This document shows positions 8,932-16,504 of a stretch of DNA of 64,000 nt, in pieces. The notes beneath the pieces were generated by a model. The model was not told the origin of the DNA and did no database searches. It worked only from the letters and a program-made list of their open reading frames with translations. The stretch comes from DATDYB01 sp036517115 (GTDB lineage: Bacteria; Patescibacteriota; Minisyncoccia; Phycocordibacterales; PALSA-1337), in NCBI GenBank assembly GCA_036517115.1, contig DATDYB010000005.1, positions 34,156 to 98,155 on the forward strand, written 5' to 3'. A program made the position numbers and the translations under genes. Positions within the stretch are counted from its first letter, which is position 1; each line of letters starts with the position of its first letter.

Positions 8932-9279
8932 TTGCCAGTGCTTGAGAAATTGAAAGATGGATACACATTGTGGCACAGATGTCACGAACTGATGCCAAAA
9001 ACACAGCGATATTCACTTGGCAACAGAATTGATAAATTGTTTATAGAGGCGATCGAGGCGACAGCAACGGCAGCTTTCCTTCCCCCACAAGAAAAGGTGG
9101 CGTGGGTTCGTTTAGCACTTCGAAAAACCGACGTCATACAAGTGTTATTATTGATCTGCTTAGAGACTGATTCATTCGAAGAAAAGCATTTTGTTGATGT
9201 ATCGATGAAGCTTGCGGAGATTGGTAAAGATCTAGGCGGGTGGAACGGCAAACTTACAAAACAAAACTCCGGCGGATAA
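8932..9279 (+). CDS. avd: accessory variability determinant (Avd), DGR four-helix protein
   Basis: 115 aa, starting at TTG 8932 (GTG at 8938 is the alternative; a TAA lies upstream in frame). Family features: LWHRCHELMPKTQRYSLGNRI near 13-33, and the C-terminal EIGKDLGGWNGK, matching the EIGRMLGGW ending of bAvd proteins. Avd forms a basic pentamer that binds the reverse transcriptase and is required for mutagenic cDNA synthesis. Orientation is unusual: it is opposite to the TR, RT and target and starts 31 bases from the RT start. The same fold occurs in 23S intervening-sequence proteins, but TR/VR/RT next door makes Avd the right call. Confidence 0.88.
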   Translation: MPVLEKLKDGYTLWHRCHELMPKTQRYSLGNRIDKLFIEAIEATATAAFLPPQEKVAWVRLALRKTDVIQVLLLICLETDSFEEKHFVDVSMKLAEIGKDLGGWNGKLTKQNSGG

Positions 9280-9301
9280 ATCCTACGGAGAAATGAATAA
9301 G

Positions 9302-9429
9302 TTGCGGAAGGACGAAGGCGAAACCGCCATTGTCGTTCCAGTTGTTGTCCGGCCTATCGTAGTTGGCGTTCAAACAGCGACCGTCATTGTCACGGTTCGC
9401 ATAGAGCACGTTCGGATCGCCGTCGGAAT
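9302..9429 (-). repeat. DGR template repeat (TR)
   Basis: This 128-bp segment aligns without gaps to the VR at 9745-9872. All 16 differences are T on the plus strand here (9333, 9337, 9342, 9345, 9346, 9348, 9355, 9357, 9363, 9364, 9370, 9388, 9396, 9397, 9402, 9411), that is, adenines in the sense (minus) strand. Read in the VR frame the TR is rich in Asn/Asp codons (AAC, GAC), the classic design for A-directed diversification. It does not encode a gene. The 3' end in the sense direction (9302-9332) is identical in TR and VR, as expected for the initiation-of-mutagenic-homing region. Confidence 0.97.
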
Positions 9430-9714
9430 GCGCGAGATTTCATCCCTGCAACTGTAAAATCATAGCTAGTTTTTGTAATTTTAAATTACCCAAAACCCCG
9501 CGCCAAGTAGCTTCATTTTTTTAAAGAAGTGTCTACATGTACCCTCCGTCTAGAATGATAATTCTAAAGACGCTCTCAATACATGGATACTGGTTTCGGC
9601 AGTCCTGACATTCTGATGCCAAAACAGATTCGCCTACTTCCGTCTGTAAGTATATATGAAAAAACCTCGACGTGTGTCGAGGTTGTGTAAAAACCAAAGC
9701 CAAGGGACCGAGGG
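9430..9714. other. spacer between TR and DGR target gene, with terminator hairpin
   Basis: No gene is supported here. The distinct structure is a perfect 9-bp hairpin at 9663-9684 (AACCTCGAC, loop ACAC, GTCGAGGTT on the minus strand) followed by a T run, 31 bases after the target stop codon. It may be the target-gene terminator or correspond to the hairpin that some DGRs need downstream of VR. The remainder is AT-rich and I see no further motif. Confidence 0.6.
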
Positions 9715-10473
9715 CTAGGTTTGAGAAACCGAAGTCGAGGGCTCTTGCGGAAGGACGAAGGCGAAACCGCCATTGCCGTACCAGCTGAAGCCCGGCCCAC
9801 CGTAGAAGGCGTCCAAACAGCGACCGTCATCGTCACGGCCCGCACAGAGCACGCTCGGATCGCCGTCGGAATCATTGATCGCGTCATGCATCGCTACGAT
9901 GTACCAGAGACCGAGTTCTTCGAGTTCGGCATCGGTGAGAAGGTCTCGAATAAGCGGACCAACTTCCCAATGAGGTGTCTTCCACCCCCGAACCTCTGCG
10001 TCTTTGCGGATTGTTTTGGTGTACCGATCCTTGTTCTTGATCTTATTACCGGGCCGGACAGCGATGTTATACGTCACGCCGGTGGTAGGTGCGTCCGTTG
10101 CCCTCCTTAGAACATTCTTGCCCCAGTCGGAAACGCGATAGGGCTGCCCCTTGGCATCCTTCTTTTCCTTTTCGAAATAGGTAATCCACTGTTCATTGGT
10201 ACGACCGTTGGAAGTGACTTCGAAGTAAATAGTTCCTTCGGAGTCAATTACCCATTTGGAACCCGCCGGAATGGCAGGAATGACTGGCTTGATCGTTTCG
10301 CCGCTTTGATCAATGAGTACGAGCTTGGCTTTGCCTCTTACGAGCATCGATACAGCCGTGAAGTTTTCTTCTGTCGACAACCATTCAACGTCATTGGTGT
10401 CGCCGTCGTTGCGTTTAATAGCCGTCTCCAATTTGTGACCTGCACCTTGAGTTAGTACGAACGTGCTGTTCAT
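9715..10473 (-). CDS. DGR target protein with C-terminal variable region
   Basis: 252 aa, no signal peptide and no membrane helix. Residues 201-243 are encoded by the VR. Relative to the TR translation, 13 residues differ, nearly all Asn/Asp/Tyr codons in the TR changed to S, C, G, D, F or Y; the invariant frame ends in WYGNGGFAFVLPQ. Such VRs usually sit on a C-type-lectin fold and form a ligand-binding surface. The N-terminal 200 residues (rich in IPAGSKW, TIYFEVTSNGRTNEQW) are not recognised. It has its own promoter (10654-10682), a structured leader, an SD (AAAGGA, 10 bases before ATG) and a terminator. Ligand and cellular location are unknown. Confidence 0.93.
   Translation of the reverse strand: MNSTFVLTQGAGHKLETAIKRNDGDTNDVEWLSTEENFTAVSMLVRGKAKLVLIDQSGETIKPVIPAIPAGSKWVIDSEGTIYFEVTSNGRTNEQWITYFEKEKKDAKGQPYRVSDWGKNVLRRATDAPTTGVTYNIAVRPGNKIKNKDRYTKTIRKDAEVRGWKTPHWEVGPLIRDLLTDAELEELGLWYIVAMHDAINDSDGDPSVLCAGRDDDGRCLDAFYGGPGFSWYGNGGFAFVLPQEPSTSVSQT
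9745..9872 (-). repeat. DGR variable repeat (VR)
   Basis: 128-bp near-copy of the TR at 9302-9429, inside the 3' end of the target gene. Of the 16 substituted TR adenines, 11 have become G and 5 have become T in the sense strand. No other base type differs over the whole length, which shows that mutagenic homing has acted here. Confidence 0.97.
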
Positions 10474-10548
10474 AACAGCGTGTCCTTTCTTTTGTTTGAG
10501 CGTGCCTTCTATGGAGCATGCCCTTTTAGTTTATTGAACGCTGGACTC

Positions 10549-10620
10549 TTCGCCACAGCGGAGAACCCCTTTATTTAGCAAGGCTAAGCCTTGCTAAGAG
10601 GGACTTTCTGCTGGGGCGAA
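10549..10620 (-). promoter_or_regulatory. structured 5' leader of the DGR target mRNA
   Basis: Between promoter and start codon the ~170-base leader can fold into an outer stem (10549-10559 with 10610-10620, 10 pairs with one mismatch) enclosing a perfect 10-bp hairpin with a 3-base loop (10575-10597, TTAGCAAGGC arms). It lies upstream of the SD. It could be an attenuator, a stability element or a small regulatory RNA; nothing in the sequence identifies a ligand. Confidence 0.6.
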
Positions 10621-10653
10621 TCTCACTTTTTAAGGTACTTTTACCTGCTTAGT

Positions 10654-10682
10654 GGTATACTACAAATGGGTACAAAAGTCAA
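10654..10682 (-). promoter_or_regulatory. sigma-70-type promoter of the DGR target gene
   Basis: Minus strand TTGACT (10677-10682), 17-base spacer, TATACC (10654-10659). It overlaps the last codons of the upstream glycosyltransferase gene. The predicted start leaves a leader of about 170 bases. Confidence 0.65.
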
Positions 10683-11781
10683 TGATAGCTCCTGCCCTTT
10701 TTTCCCAAGTGTGTTCCTGTACATCAGTGTACGCTTGTTTCCGCCGTTGTTCTGCATCTTGGGGGTTTTCTAGTGCTTCTCGAAGAGTTTCGGCGAATGA
10801 GTGCGAGCTATCGGACTGTGCGAAAAAGCAGTTTTTTTCCGAGAGAATTTCCCGTAGCGACGGCAGGTCGGAGGCGACAATGGGACGGCCACTTGCCATG
10901 TATTCAAAAAGCTTCAGAGGTGAGGTATAGCTTTTTGAAAGCTCGCTTTTTCCACTATTAGGAATAACAAGAACATCTGCCGCTTTCATGTAAAAGGGCA
11001 TATGCTCATGCTTTGCAAATGGTAGAACCCTTACATTCGCCGCTTCATACTTCTTTTTGAAAAGAGACAGCTCCGGTTCCACCCCTCCAATGAAGACGAA
11101 CAGATAATCATCTCCAAACTCTTTTGCTGCCTCTGCAAGCGTCTCCCCTCCTTTCCATGAATAGAGGTGCCCCGTGTAGAGCACGATTCTTTTATCTTTC
11201 GGTAAACCGAGTTTTTGCCTGGCTTCATTTTTTGAAATAGGGATATCAAATTTTTTCAAGTCGACCCCATCTGGCGCAACAAGAATTTTTTCACCCTCAA
11301 TACCCGCTTCAATGAGCCTTGATCGCATGATGGAGGTGAGCACGATCAGGCGATCGGGGATGAGGAGGTGTTTTTTAGATATTCCATCAAGCGAATGGAG
11401 CTCCGCGACCCGATAATGTTTTTTTGCCGAGAAAAAAGAAAGCAGACGAGGATTTCTTGCATAGACCACGCTTCCTTGCGGAAGTGCGGTGAACAAGAGG
11501 CGTAGGTGAAAAAAGAGTGCATCGAGCCGGTACAGCAGATTGCCGAACCGAAGCGTTCTGCCCAAAAAATCCGGACTTGCCACCTTCCTGATTTCGAAAT
11601 TTCTTTCCACGCCATAATAGACGAAAGGGTCATGTTCCTCGCCGGCGTTATTCTTTCGATTCGGCACGAGCAGTGTTACCTCCTGTCCCCCACGGGCGAA
11701 GGCCTCGCACATCTTCATGATCTGCAAACCATGCGCCCGCTCGGTCGGCAACCTGACATCGGCAATGTAGTAGAGTTTCAT
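10660..11781 (-). CDS. GT4-family glycosyltransferase
   Basis: 373 aa from the ATG at 11781 (MKLYYIADVRLPTERAHG, the normal N terminus of this subgroup). It has a GT-B fold: KIVL/ILYTGHLYSWKGGETLA near 195-215 begins the donor domain, and FEYMASGRPIVASDLPSLREIL near 315-336 is the GT4 EX7E-type nucleotide-sugar motif. It probably adds a hexose to a lipid-linked glycan on the cytoplasmic side. A TATACT box 9 bases before the ATG suggests a leaderless transcript, making it a separate unit from the gmd operon upstream. Confidence 0.85.
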   Translation of the reverse strand: MKLYYIADVRLPTERAHGLQIMKMCEAFARGGQEVTLLVPNRKNNAGEEHDPFVYYGVERNFEIRKVASPDFLGRTLRFGNLLYRLDALFFHLRLLFTALPQGSVVYARNPRLLSFFSAKKHYRVAELHSLDGISKKHLLIPDRLIVLTSIMRSRLIEAGIEGEKILVAPDGVDLKKFDIPISKNEARQKLGLPKDKRIVLYTGHLYSWKGGETLAEAAKEFGDDYLFVFIGGVEPELSLFKKKYEAANVRVLPFAKHEHMPFYMKAADVLVIPNSGKSELSKSYTSPLKLFEYMASGRPIVASDLPSLREILSEKNCFFAQSDSSHSFAETLREALENPQDAEQRRKQAYTDVQEHTWEKRAGAIIDFCTHL

Positions 11782-11790
11782 AATATCGCT

Positions 11791-11796
11791 AGTATA
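11791..11796 (-). promoter_or_regulatory. -10 box of a probable leaderless transcript (GT4 gene)
   Basis: TATACT on the minus strand, 9 bases before the ATG at 11781; no SD. Confidence 0.5.
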
Positions 11797-11963
11797 AAGT
11801 AAAAATTTCACAATTACTATAAGTCGGAATAGAATCGATAAAATCGCTCATATGCGAGGCGCCGGCGAGTGAGAAGCGAATACTTGTAGCTTCGCAAGAC
11901 CTTTTGAGACATTTTCTGAAATGTCCAAAAGGTATACAGTTCCTGTAAGGAATTGCGACCATT

Positions 11964-12962
11964 CTAAATATGCTTGAGAAATTGCTCGGCAAACTTCATC
12001 GGGTTTTGATATTTTTCCATATCGGCCTTGACCATCATCGAGACTAGCTCTTTAAGAGACGTCTTGGCCTCCCAGCCCAAGTTTTTCTTGGCCTTAGCAG
12101 GGTCGCCCAAAAGATAGCGCACATCAACCGGTCGGATGAACTGCTGGTCCACCCGAACGTATTTTTTGTAGTCCAGTCCGAGCGTGCCGAATGCCGCTTC
12201 GCAAAATTCACGCACAGAATGACTCTCGCCCGTGGCGATGACATAGTCATCGGGCTTAGGCTGCTGGAGCATCCGCCACATCGCTTCGACATAGTCCCCC
12301 GCGAAACCCCAGTCACGCATGGCGTCAAGATTGCCGAGTGGTAGGTAGTCGACATAGCCGAGCTTGATGCGTGCCGCGCCATCGGTGATTTTCTTGGTGA
12401 CAAATTCGATACCACGGATCGGAGACTCGTGATTAAAGAGAATGCCGGAGCAGGCAAAGAGCCCGTACCCCTCGCGATAATTTTTAGTCACCCAGTGGGC
12501 GTAGAGCTTACCCGCGGCATAGGGACTGGCCGGCTCGAAAGGAGTTTTCTCGCTCTGCGGATGCGGGGCATTGCCGAACATTTCTGATGTGGAGGCTTGA
12601 TAAAATTTTATTTTTGGATTTAAAATTCGAATCGAGTCAAGAATGCGCGTCACTCCGAGGGCGCAGATTTCTCCGGTAGCAATGGCCTCCTCGAAAGACA
12701 CTCCGACGAAGCTTTGTGCAGCCAGGTTGTATATTTCATCCGGCTCGCTTTTTTGTATGGCGGTTAGGATGGAGGTCTGATCGAGGAGATCCATAGGAAT
12801 GAGCTCGATATCTTTTTTAACGTCAAGGTAATGGAGACGCCAGAAATTCCTTGTGCTTGTACGACGATAACCACCGAAGACCTTGTAACCTTTACTAACA
12901 AGGAACTTCGCGAGATATGCTCCATCCTGTCCCGTTATACCTGTAATAAGTGCTCGTTTCAT
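11964..12962 (-). CDS. gmd: GDP-mannose 4,6-dehydratase
   Basis: 332 aa, extended SDR. ALITGITGQDGAYLAKFL at 4-21 is the Gmd-type dinucleotide-binding signature, GYRRTSTRNFWRL near 31-43 the NADP-specificity region, and YAAGKLYAHW near 152-161 the catalytic YxxxK. It makes GDP-4-keto-6-deoxymannose, precursor of GDP-fucose, -rhamnose or -perosamine. The DegT aminotransferase in the same operon (14244) would fit GDP-perosamine or a similar amino sugar, but this is inference. It is one base apart from the upstream GT4 gene and is therefore co-transcribed. Confidence 0.92.
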   Translation of the reverse strand: MKRALITGITGQDGAYLAKFLVSKGYKVFGGYRRTSTRNFWRLHYLDVKKDIELIPMDLLDQTSILTAIQKSEPDEIYNLAAQSFVGVSFEEAIATGEICALGVTRILDSIRILNPKIKFYQASTSEMFGNAPHPQSEKTPFEPASPYAAGKLYAHWVTKNYREGYGLFACSGILFNHESPIRGIEFVTKKITDGAARIKLGYVDYLPLGNLDAMRDWGFAGDYVEAMWRMLQQPKPDDYVIATGESHSVREFCEAAFGTLGLDYKKYVRVDQQFIRPVDVRYLLGDPAKAKKNLGWEAKTSLKELVSMMVKADMEKYQNPMKFAEQFLKHI

Positions 12963-12963
12963 A

Positions 12964-14241
12964 TTATTTTTTATAATTTTTTACCAGTTCCTCAAACCAT
13001 CCCAGCTTGATTTTCGTCGTTATATCGATGTCCACTTTCTCAGCAATGGCACGACTCTTTCGCGCCATCTCCTGACGCTCGGCAGGAGTCCTTTTAAAAA
13101 TTTTAAGAATGGCTTCTGCCGCCTTTGGAATATCATTCATCGGCACACAGTAGCCGTTTTCTTCCCCTGGTACCGCTTTGTAGAGGGCACCAGTGTCATA
13201 GACAACGAGTGGTAACCCCGAGGCCATAGCTTCAAGCAACGCGAGATCTAGACTGCACGAGCGCTGGGTGTTTGAAAGATTTGTGTAAAGGTCAATGGCT
13301 CGATGAAGACGAGCAAGATCCTTTTCCGAAATACTAGAGAAAAAGTAGCATCTGTCACTCACACCTTCTTCATCAGCGATAGCTTTCCATTTTTTCATAC
13401 CACCGAGACTTCCGCAAATTACGATACCAACATCATGTCCTGCCTTGGCAAGAATAGCCACTGCCCTGATCAAATGATCATGACCTTTACGTAGTTCAAA
13501 TGAACCGACGGCTCCCGTAAGAAAAGTTTTTTGAGGAAGCTTGAAGTGTTCGCGAAGCTTCTCCTTACTCTCTCCTGTATCTTTGCTATAAAACTGATAG
13601 TCACAGGTATCCCAGAACACTTTGAGTTTTTCTGAAGGAACGTAAGCTTTCATTTCCACGGCACAATTATCGAGGCCAATCAAAAGATCCAGCTTGTTCA
13701 GGTATGAGACCCAGTATTTTTTACGCTCATCTTCATTTAACCGTCTATTTTCGCCCATAGAAAGATCTCGTACCTCAGCATAAACGTCGGCAACGATGGG
13801 AATTTTACGGCGATTGGCGATTTCTACAGCCATAAATGTCTTCACAAGTACTGCCTCAGCGAGCACAATATCAGGCTTCCACGTCTCGAATATATTATCA
13901 AGATACACGCCATAAGCAGAGTAGAGAAGCACTTCGCGAGTCAATCGTGCACCGGTCATGGTGTAGCTTCTGATCAGGCTCGTATAGAGTACCGGCTTCG
14001 ATAGAAAATATTTAAAAAGGAACATGAGTTTAGCAATTTTCCCTGGACGTTTTGAATATTCAAAGAAATAATCACCTCCAGCCCGAAGATCATCAGCACC
14101 CTCCGGTTTGTAGGTAAATGTGATTGCTACCTCATTACCCCACTTTCGCCATGCTCTTGCAGTAAGAAGCATAAGCTTTGGTATGCCGGCATATGGTGGT
14201 GGCATACTGTTACCTGTTGTGCCTGTAATGAGAATTCTCAT
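12964..14241 (-). CDS. GT4-family glycosyltransferase
   Basis: 425 aa. The N terminus MRILITGTTGNSMPPPYAG is the glycine-rich acceptor-domain loop; the donor domain shows LTGAVGSFELRKGHDHLIRAVAIL near 255-278 and ALLEAMASGLPLVVYDTGALYKAV near 349-372 (GT4 motif). It lies between gmd and the aminotransferase with 1-2 base gaps, so it probably transfers the sugar made by those enzymes. Acceptor unknown. Confidence 0.84.
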   Translation of the reverse strand: MRILITGTTGNSMPPPYAGIPKLMLLTARAWRKWGNEVAITFTYKPEGADDLRAGGDYFFEYSKRPGKIAKLMFLFKYFLSKPVLYTSLIRSYTMTGARLTREVLLYSAYGVYLDNIFETWKPDIVLAEAVLVKTFMAVEIANRRKIPIVADVYAEVRDLSMGENRRLNEDERKKYWVSYLNKLDLLIGLDNCAVEMKAYVPSEKLKVFWDTCDYQFYSKDTGESKEKLREHFKLPQKTFLTGAVGSFELRKGHDHLIRAVAILAKAGHDVGIVICGSLGGMKKWKAIADEEGVSDRCYFFSSISEKDLARLHRAIDLYTNLSNTQRSCSLDLALLEAMASGLPLVVYDTGALYKAVPGEENGYCVPMNDIPKAAEAILKIFKRTPAERQEMARKSRAIAEKVDIDITTKIKLGWFEELVKNYKK

Positions 14242-14243
14242 GA

Positions 14244-15371
14244 TTATTTTGAAGTTATTGCTTCAACAACCGCCGCAACCTGTTTCGAAACGTAGTCAAG
14301 CTCTTTCTTTGAAATGTCAGGTCCACTAGGAAGATAGAGTCCATCTTTCGAAAAATCGTTAGCTACCGGACATGCATTCTTTTTCACCATCCGCCGGCGT
14401 ATAAATATTTCCTGCTGGTTATACGGTATGAAATGTTCCCTGGTATCGACACCTCGTTTTTTCAGTTCCGCCATAAATTCCTTCCTCTTTCCCGACAATC
14501 TGCCGCGGAGCACGATACTGAACATCCAGTATACATTAAAGGCGTAGGGCTCTTCAACGGGCAACTGGATCTCGGGAATATTCTTAAAAGCGCGAAGATA
14601 GTATTTCGCCATCGTTCGCTTTTTTTGTATCACTTCATTGACTTTGCCCATCTGCGCAACGCCGATGGCGGCGGTGACATTGGTCATGCGATAGTTGTAG
14701 CCGATGTCCTGATGCATGAAACGATTTTCTTTGCCGTAGGCGAAGGTTTTTAAGAGACGTGAGCGATCCGCCAACGCTTGATCATTGGTCGTAATCATGC
14801 CGCCCTCGCCGGATGTAATGATTTTATTGCCGTAAAAGCTGAAACAACCGATGTCTCCGAGCGAACCGACTTTCTTTCCCTTATAGAGAGCTCCGTGAGC
14901 TTCTGCTGCGTCTTCGATGACGTAAAGATTGTGTTTTTTAGCGATAGCGAGCACCGGATCCATATCTACCGGATGTCCGTAGATATGGATGACGATGATG
15001 GCTTTGGTTTTCTTGGTAATCTTCGACTCGAGAAGTTTCGGATCGAGATTCCATGTCCGAGGTTCAGAGTCAATAGGAACGGGTTTCGCCCCCTGATAGA
15101 TGACGGCAAGAAATGTTGCCATGTTGGTAAACGTGCCCACCAGCACCTCATCCCCTTTGCCGATATTCAAGACAGCAAGGGCGAGGTGGAGGGCAGCAGT
15201 GCCGTTTGAAACCGCCACCGCGTGCTTTACACTGCAAAATTTCGCGAACGTTTCTTCAAATTTCTGGAGATACGAGCCTGAGAGTCCGGAAATCTCGCCG
15301 CGTTTCATGGCGTCGTTCACCAGCGCTGTTTCTTCTTTACCGAGCAGTGGTTTTGATACGGGGACGAACAT
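14244..15371 (-). CDS. DegT/DnrJ/EryC1/StrS-family sugar aminotransferase
   Basis: 375 aa from the ATG at 15371 (MFVPVSKPLLGKEE); longer in-frame starts would run into the cupin gene. PLP-enzyme landmarks: SNGTAALHLALAVLNIGKGDEV near 57-78, VIEDAAEAHGALYKGKKVG near 151-169 and the lysine loop SFYGNKIITSGEGG near 176-189. It adds an amino group from glutamate to a 4-keto (or 3-keto) nucleotide sugar. With gmd in the same operon a GDP-amino-deoxyhexose is the likely product. One base separates it from the cupin stop codon. Confidence 0.88.
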   Translation of the reverse strand: MFVPVSKPLLGKEETALVNDAMKRGEISGLSGSYLQKFEETFAKFCSVKHAVAVSNGTAALHLALAVLNIGKGDEVLVGTFTNMATFLAVIYQGAKPVPIDSEPRTWNLDPKLLESKITKKTKAIIVIHIYGHPVDMDPVLAIAKKHNLYVIEDAAEAHGALYKGKKVGSLGDIGCFSFYGNKIITSGEGGMITTNDQALADRSRLLKTFAYGKENRFMHQDIGYNYRMTNVTAAIGVAQMGKVNEVIQKKRTMAKYYLRAFKNIPEIQLPVEEPYAFNVYWMFSIVLRGRLSGKRKEFMAELKKRGVDTREHFIPYNQQEIFIRRRMVKKNACPVANDFSKDGLYLPSGPDISKKELDYVSKQVAAVVEAITSK

Positions 15372-15372
15372 A

Positions 15373-15747
15373 CTATAGGAGATTCTCGTCTGGCTTAAAG
15401 GTATCCTTATGACAATCCATGCCCTTGCTGGGGCCGAAGTTGAATGACAATATTTCCGAATCCTCAAGTGCTAAAAAGGTGTGGACATCGTAAGGATGAA
15501 TGTGCACTAAGTGACCGGCCACCACGATTCTCTTCATTTTTTTACCTTTTTTTATATTTTTGCAATGATATTCGAAAGAGCCGGAAAGGATGTATTCGTA
15601 CTGCATAGTTTCTTTATGGTAGTGATTACCGCGCACCGTGCCTTTTTTGCTTGAAATATGCGTGATACCAATATCGTCCACAATCAACAGATCGCGTATT
15701 TCTCCCCGATGATCGGAAAAATTGATTTTTGTTTTTTGCAGTTTCAT
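15373..15747 (-). CDS. cupin-domain protein, possible nucleotide-sugar isomerase
   Basis: 124 aa. The single cupin barrel has HYH and a glutamate in GNHYHKETMQYEYILSG (42-58) and the second motif HIHPYDVHTFLAL near 82-94. Small cupins of this size next to sugar aminotransferases are often FdtA-like 3,4-ketoisomerases or WxcM-like enzymes; specific activity cannot be assigned by eye. A TGTAAT box 5 bases before the ATG suggests a leaderless operon head for 15747 to 11964. Confidence 0.7.
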   Translation of the reverse strand: MKLQKTKINFSDHRGEIRDLLIVDDIGITHISSKKGTVRGNHYHKETMQYEYILSGSFEYHCKNIKKGKKMKRIVVAGHLVHIHPYDVHTFLALEDSEILSFNFGPSKGMDCHKDTFKPDENLL

Positions 15748-15819
15748 GGCGAATTACAACGTATTTCTATCACATAACACTTCAAAATACAAACCGTAGC
15801 CAAAGATGTTTCTTCACAC

Positions 15820-15825
15820 TATAAT
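15820..15825 (+). promoter_or_regulatory. -10 box of a probable leaderless transcript (HD gene)
   Basis: TATAAT, 7 bases before the ATG at 15833. It covers or touches the earlier in-frame ATG codons at 15806-15827, arguing that the ATG at 15833 is the true start. Confidence 0.55.
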
Positions 15826-15832
15826 GATGGGC

Positions 15833-16504
15833 ATGAACCCTGCTACTATCCACCAAGCGCTTACCCAAAAGTATGGAAAATTTTTGGAGAAGCTTATGGA
15901 AAGACATGCCGACATCGAGAAGGCCGGTAAGGGAAACAGAGGCCATGGTTTCGACCACGATCTTTTAGTAGCGCATTATGCTCTCGCTATTCAAGAACAA
16001 AGGGAGACGGCGGAAGCCTCGTGGATCGCCAGCCTTCTGCATAGCTTTGATCATTTTTATGGTGACGCGGCCGAAACTGAAATTATGGCCATGCTTGAAA
16101 TCGCAACAACAGATCTCACGGAGGACACACTCCAAGACATCGCCAGTGCTGTTATGCTACACAGTACTAAAAATGATGAAAACGACAGTATGATAAAAAT
16201 AACCCTCCAGGATGCGGATCGTCTGGCCAATATCGGCGGCATCGTGATTATAAGATCAGGTCAATTCAGACCAACAATCCCCGCCTGCGAGATCGGTCGC
16301 ATCGGGGTGAAAAATCCGGAAAGCACGTATAAAAATCCTCGCTCCATTCTGGATGACTTGCGCAACTGTCTTTCATGGGAAAGTGATCCGAGATTTTTGA
16401 TACGCCTACCCAAAGCGATAGAAATTGCGAAACCACAATTCGCCTATCTACGAGCGTTTCTCGCACACGTCGAATCACAATTCAGAGAAATCGGACTTTC
16501 TTAA
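15833..16504 (+). CDS. HD-domain protein (putative metal-dependent phosphohydrolase)
   Basis: 223 aa. HGFDHDLLVAHYAL near 40-53 supplies the first His and the following Asp, SLLHSFDHFYG near 65-75 the HD pair, and a later Asp lies in LQDADRLANIG near 125-135: the H...HD...D metal-binding pattern of HD hydrolases acting on nucleotides or phosphoesters. It is one of the few plus-strand genes in the glycan region and overlaps the convergent gene at 16501 by 4 bases. Substrate unknown. Confidence 0.75.
   Translation: MNPATIHQALTQKYGKFLEKLMERHADIEKAGKGNRGHGFDHDLLVAHYALAIQEQRETAEASWIASLLHSFDHFYGDAAETEIMAMLEIATTDLTEDTLQDIASAVMLHSTKNDENDSMIKITLQDADRLANIGGIVIIRSGQFRPTIPACEIGRIGVKNPESTYKNPRSILDDLRNCLSWESDPRFLIRLPKAIEIAKPQFAYLRAFLAHVESQFREIGLS

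Noticed and set aside
8932..9279. Reading the Avd gene as a 23S intervening-sequence protein
   Set aside because: The fold is shared, but the gene stands between TR and RT and is not in a 23S gene; Avd is the better explanation.
9576..9887. 103-codon minus-strand open frame overlapping the VR
   Set aside because: It is another frame of the DGR target gene's 3' end, rich in Arg/Ser, and only the target frame puts TR adenines in Asn/Asp codon positions 1-2.
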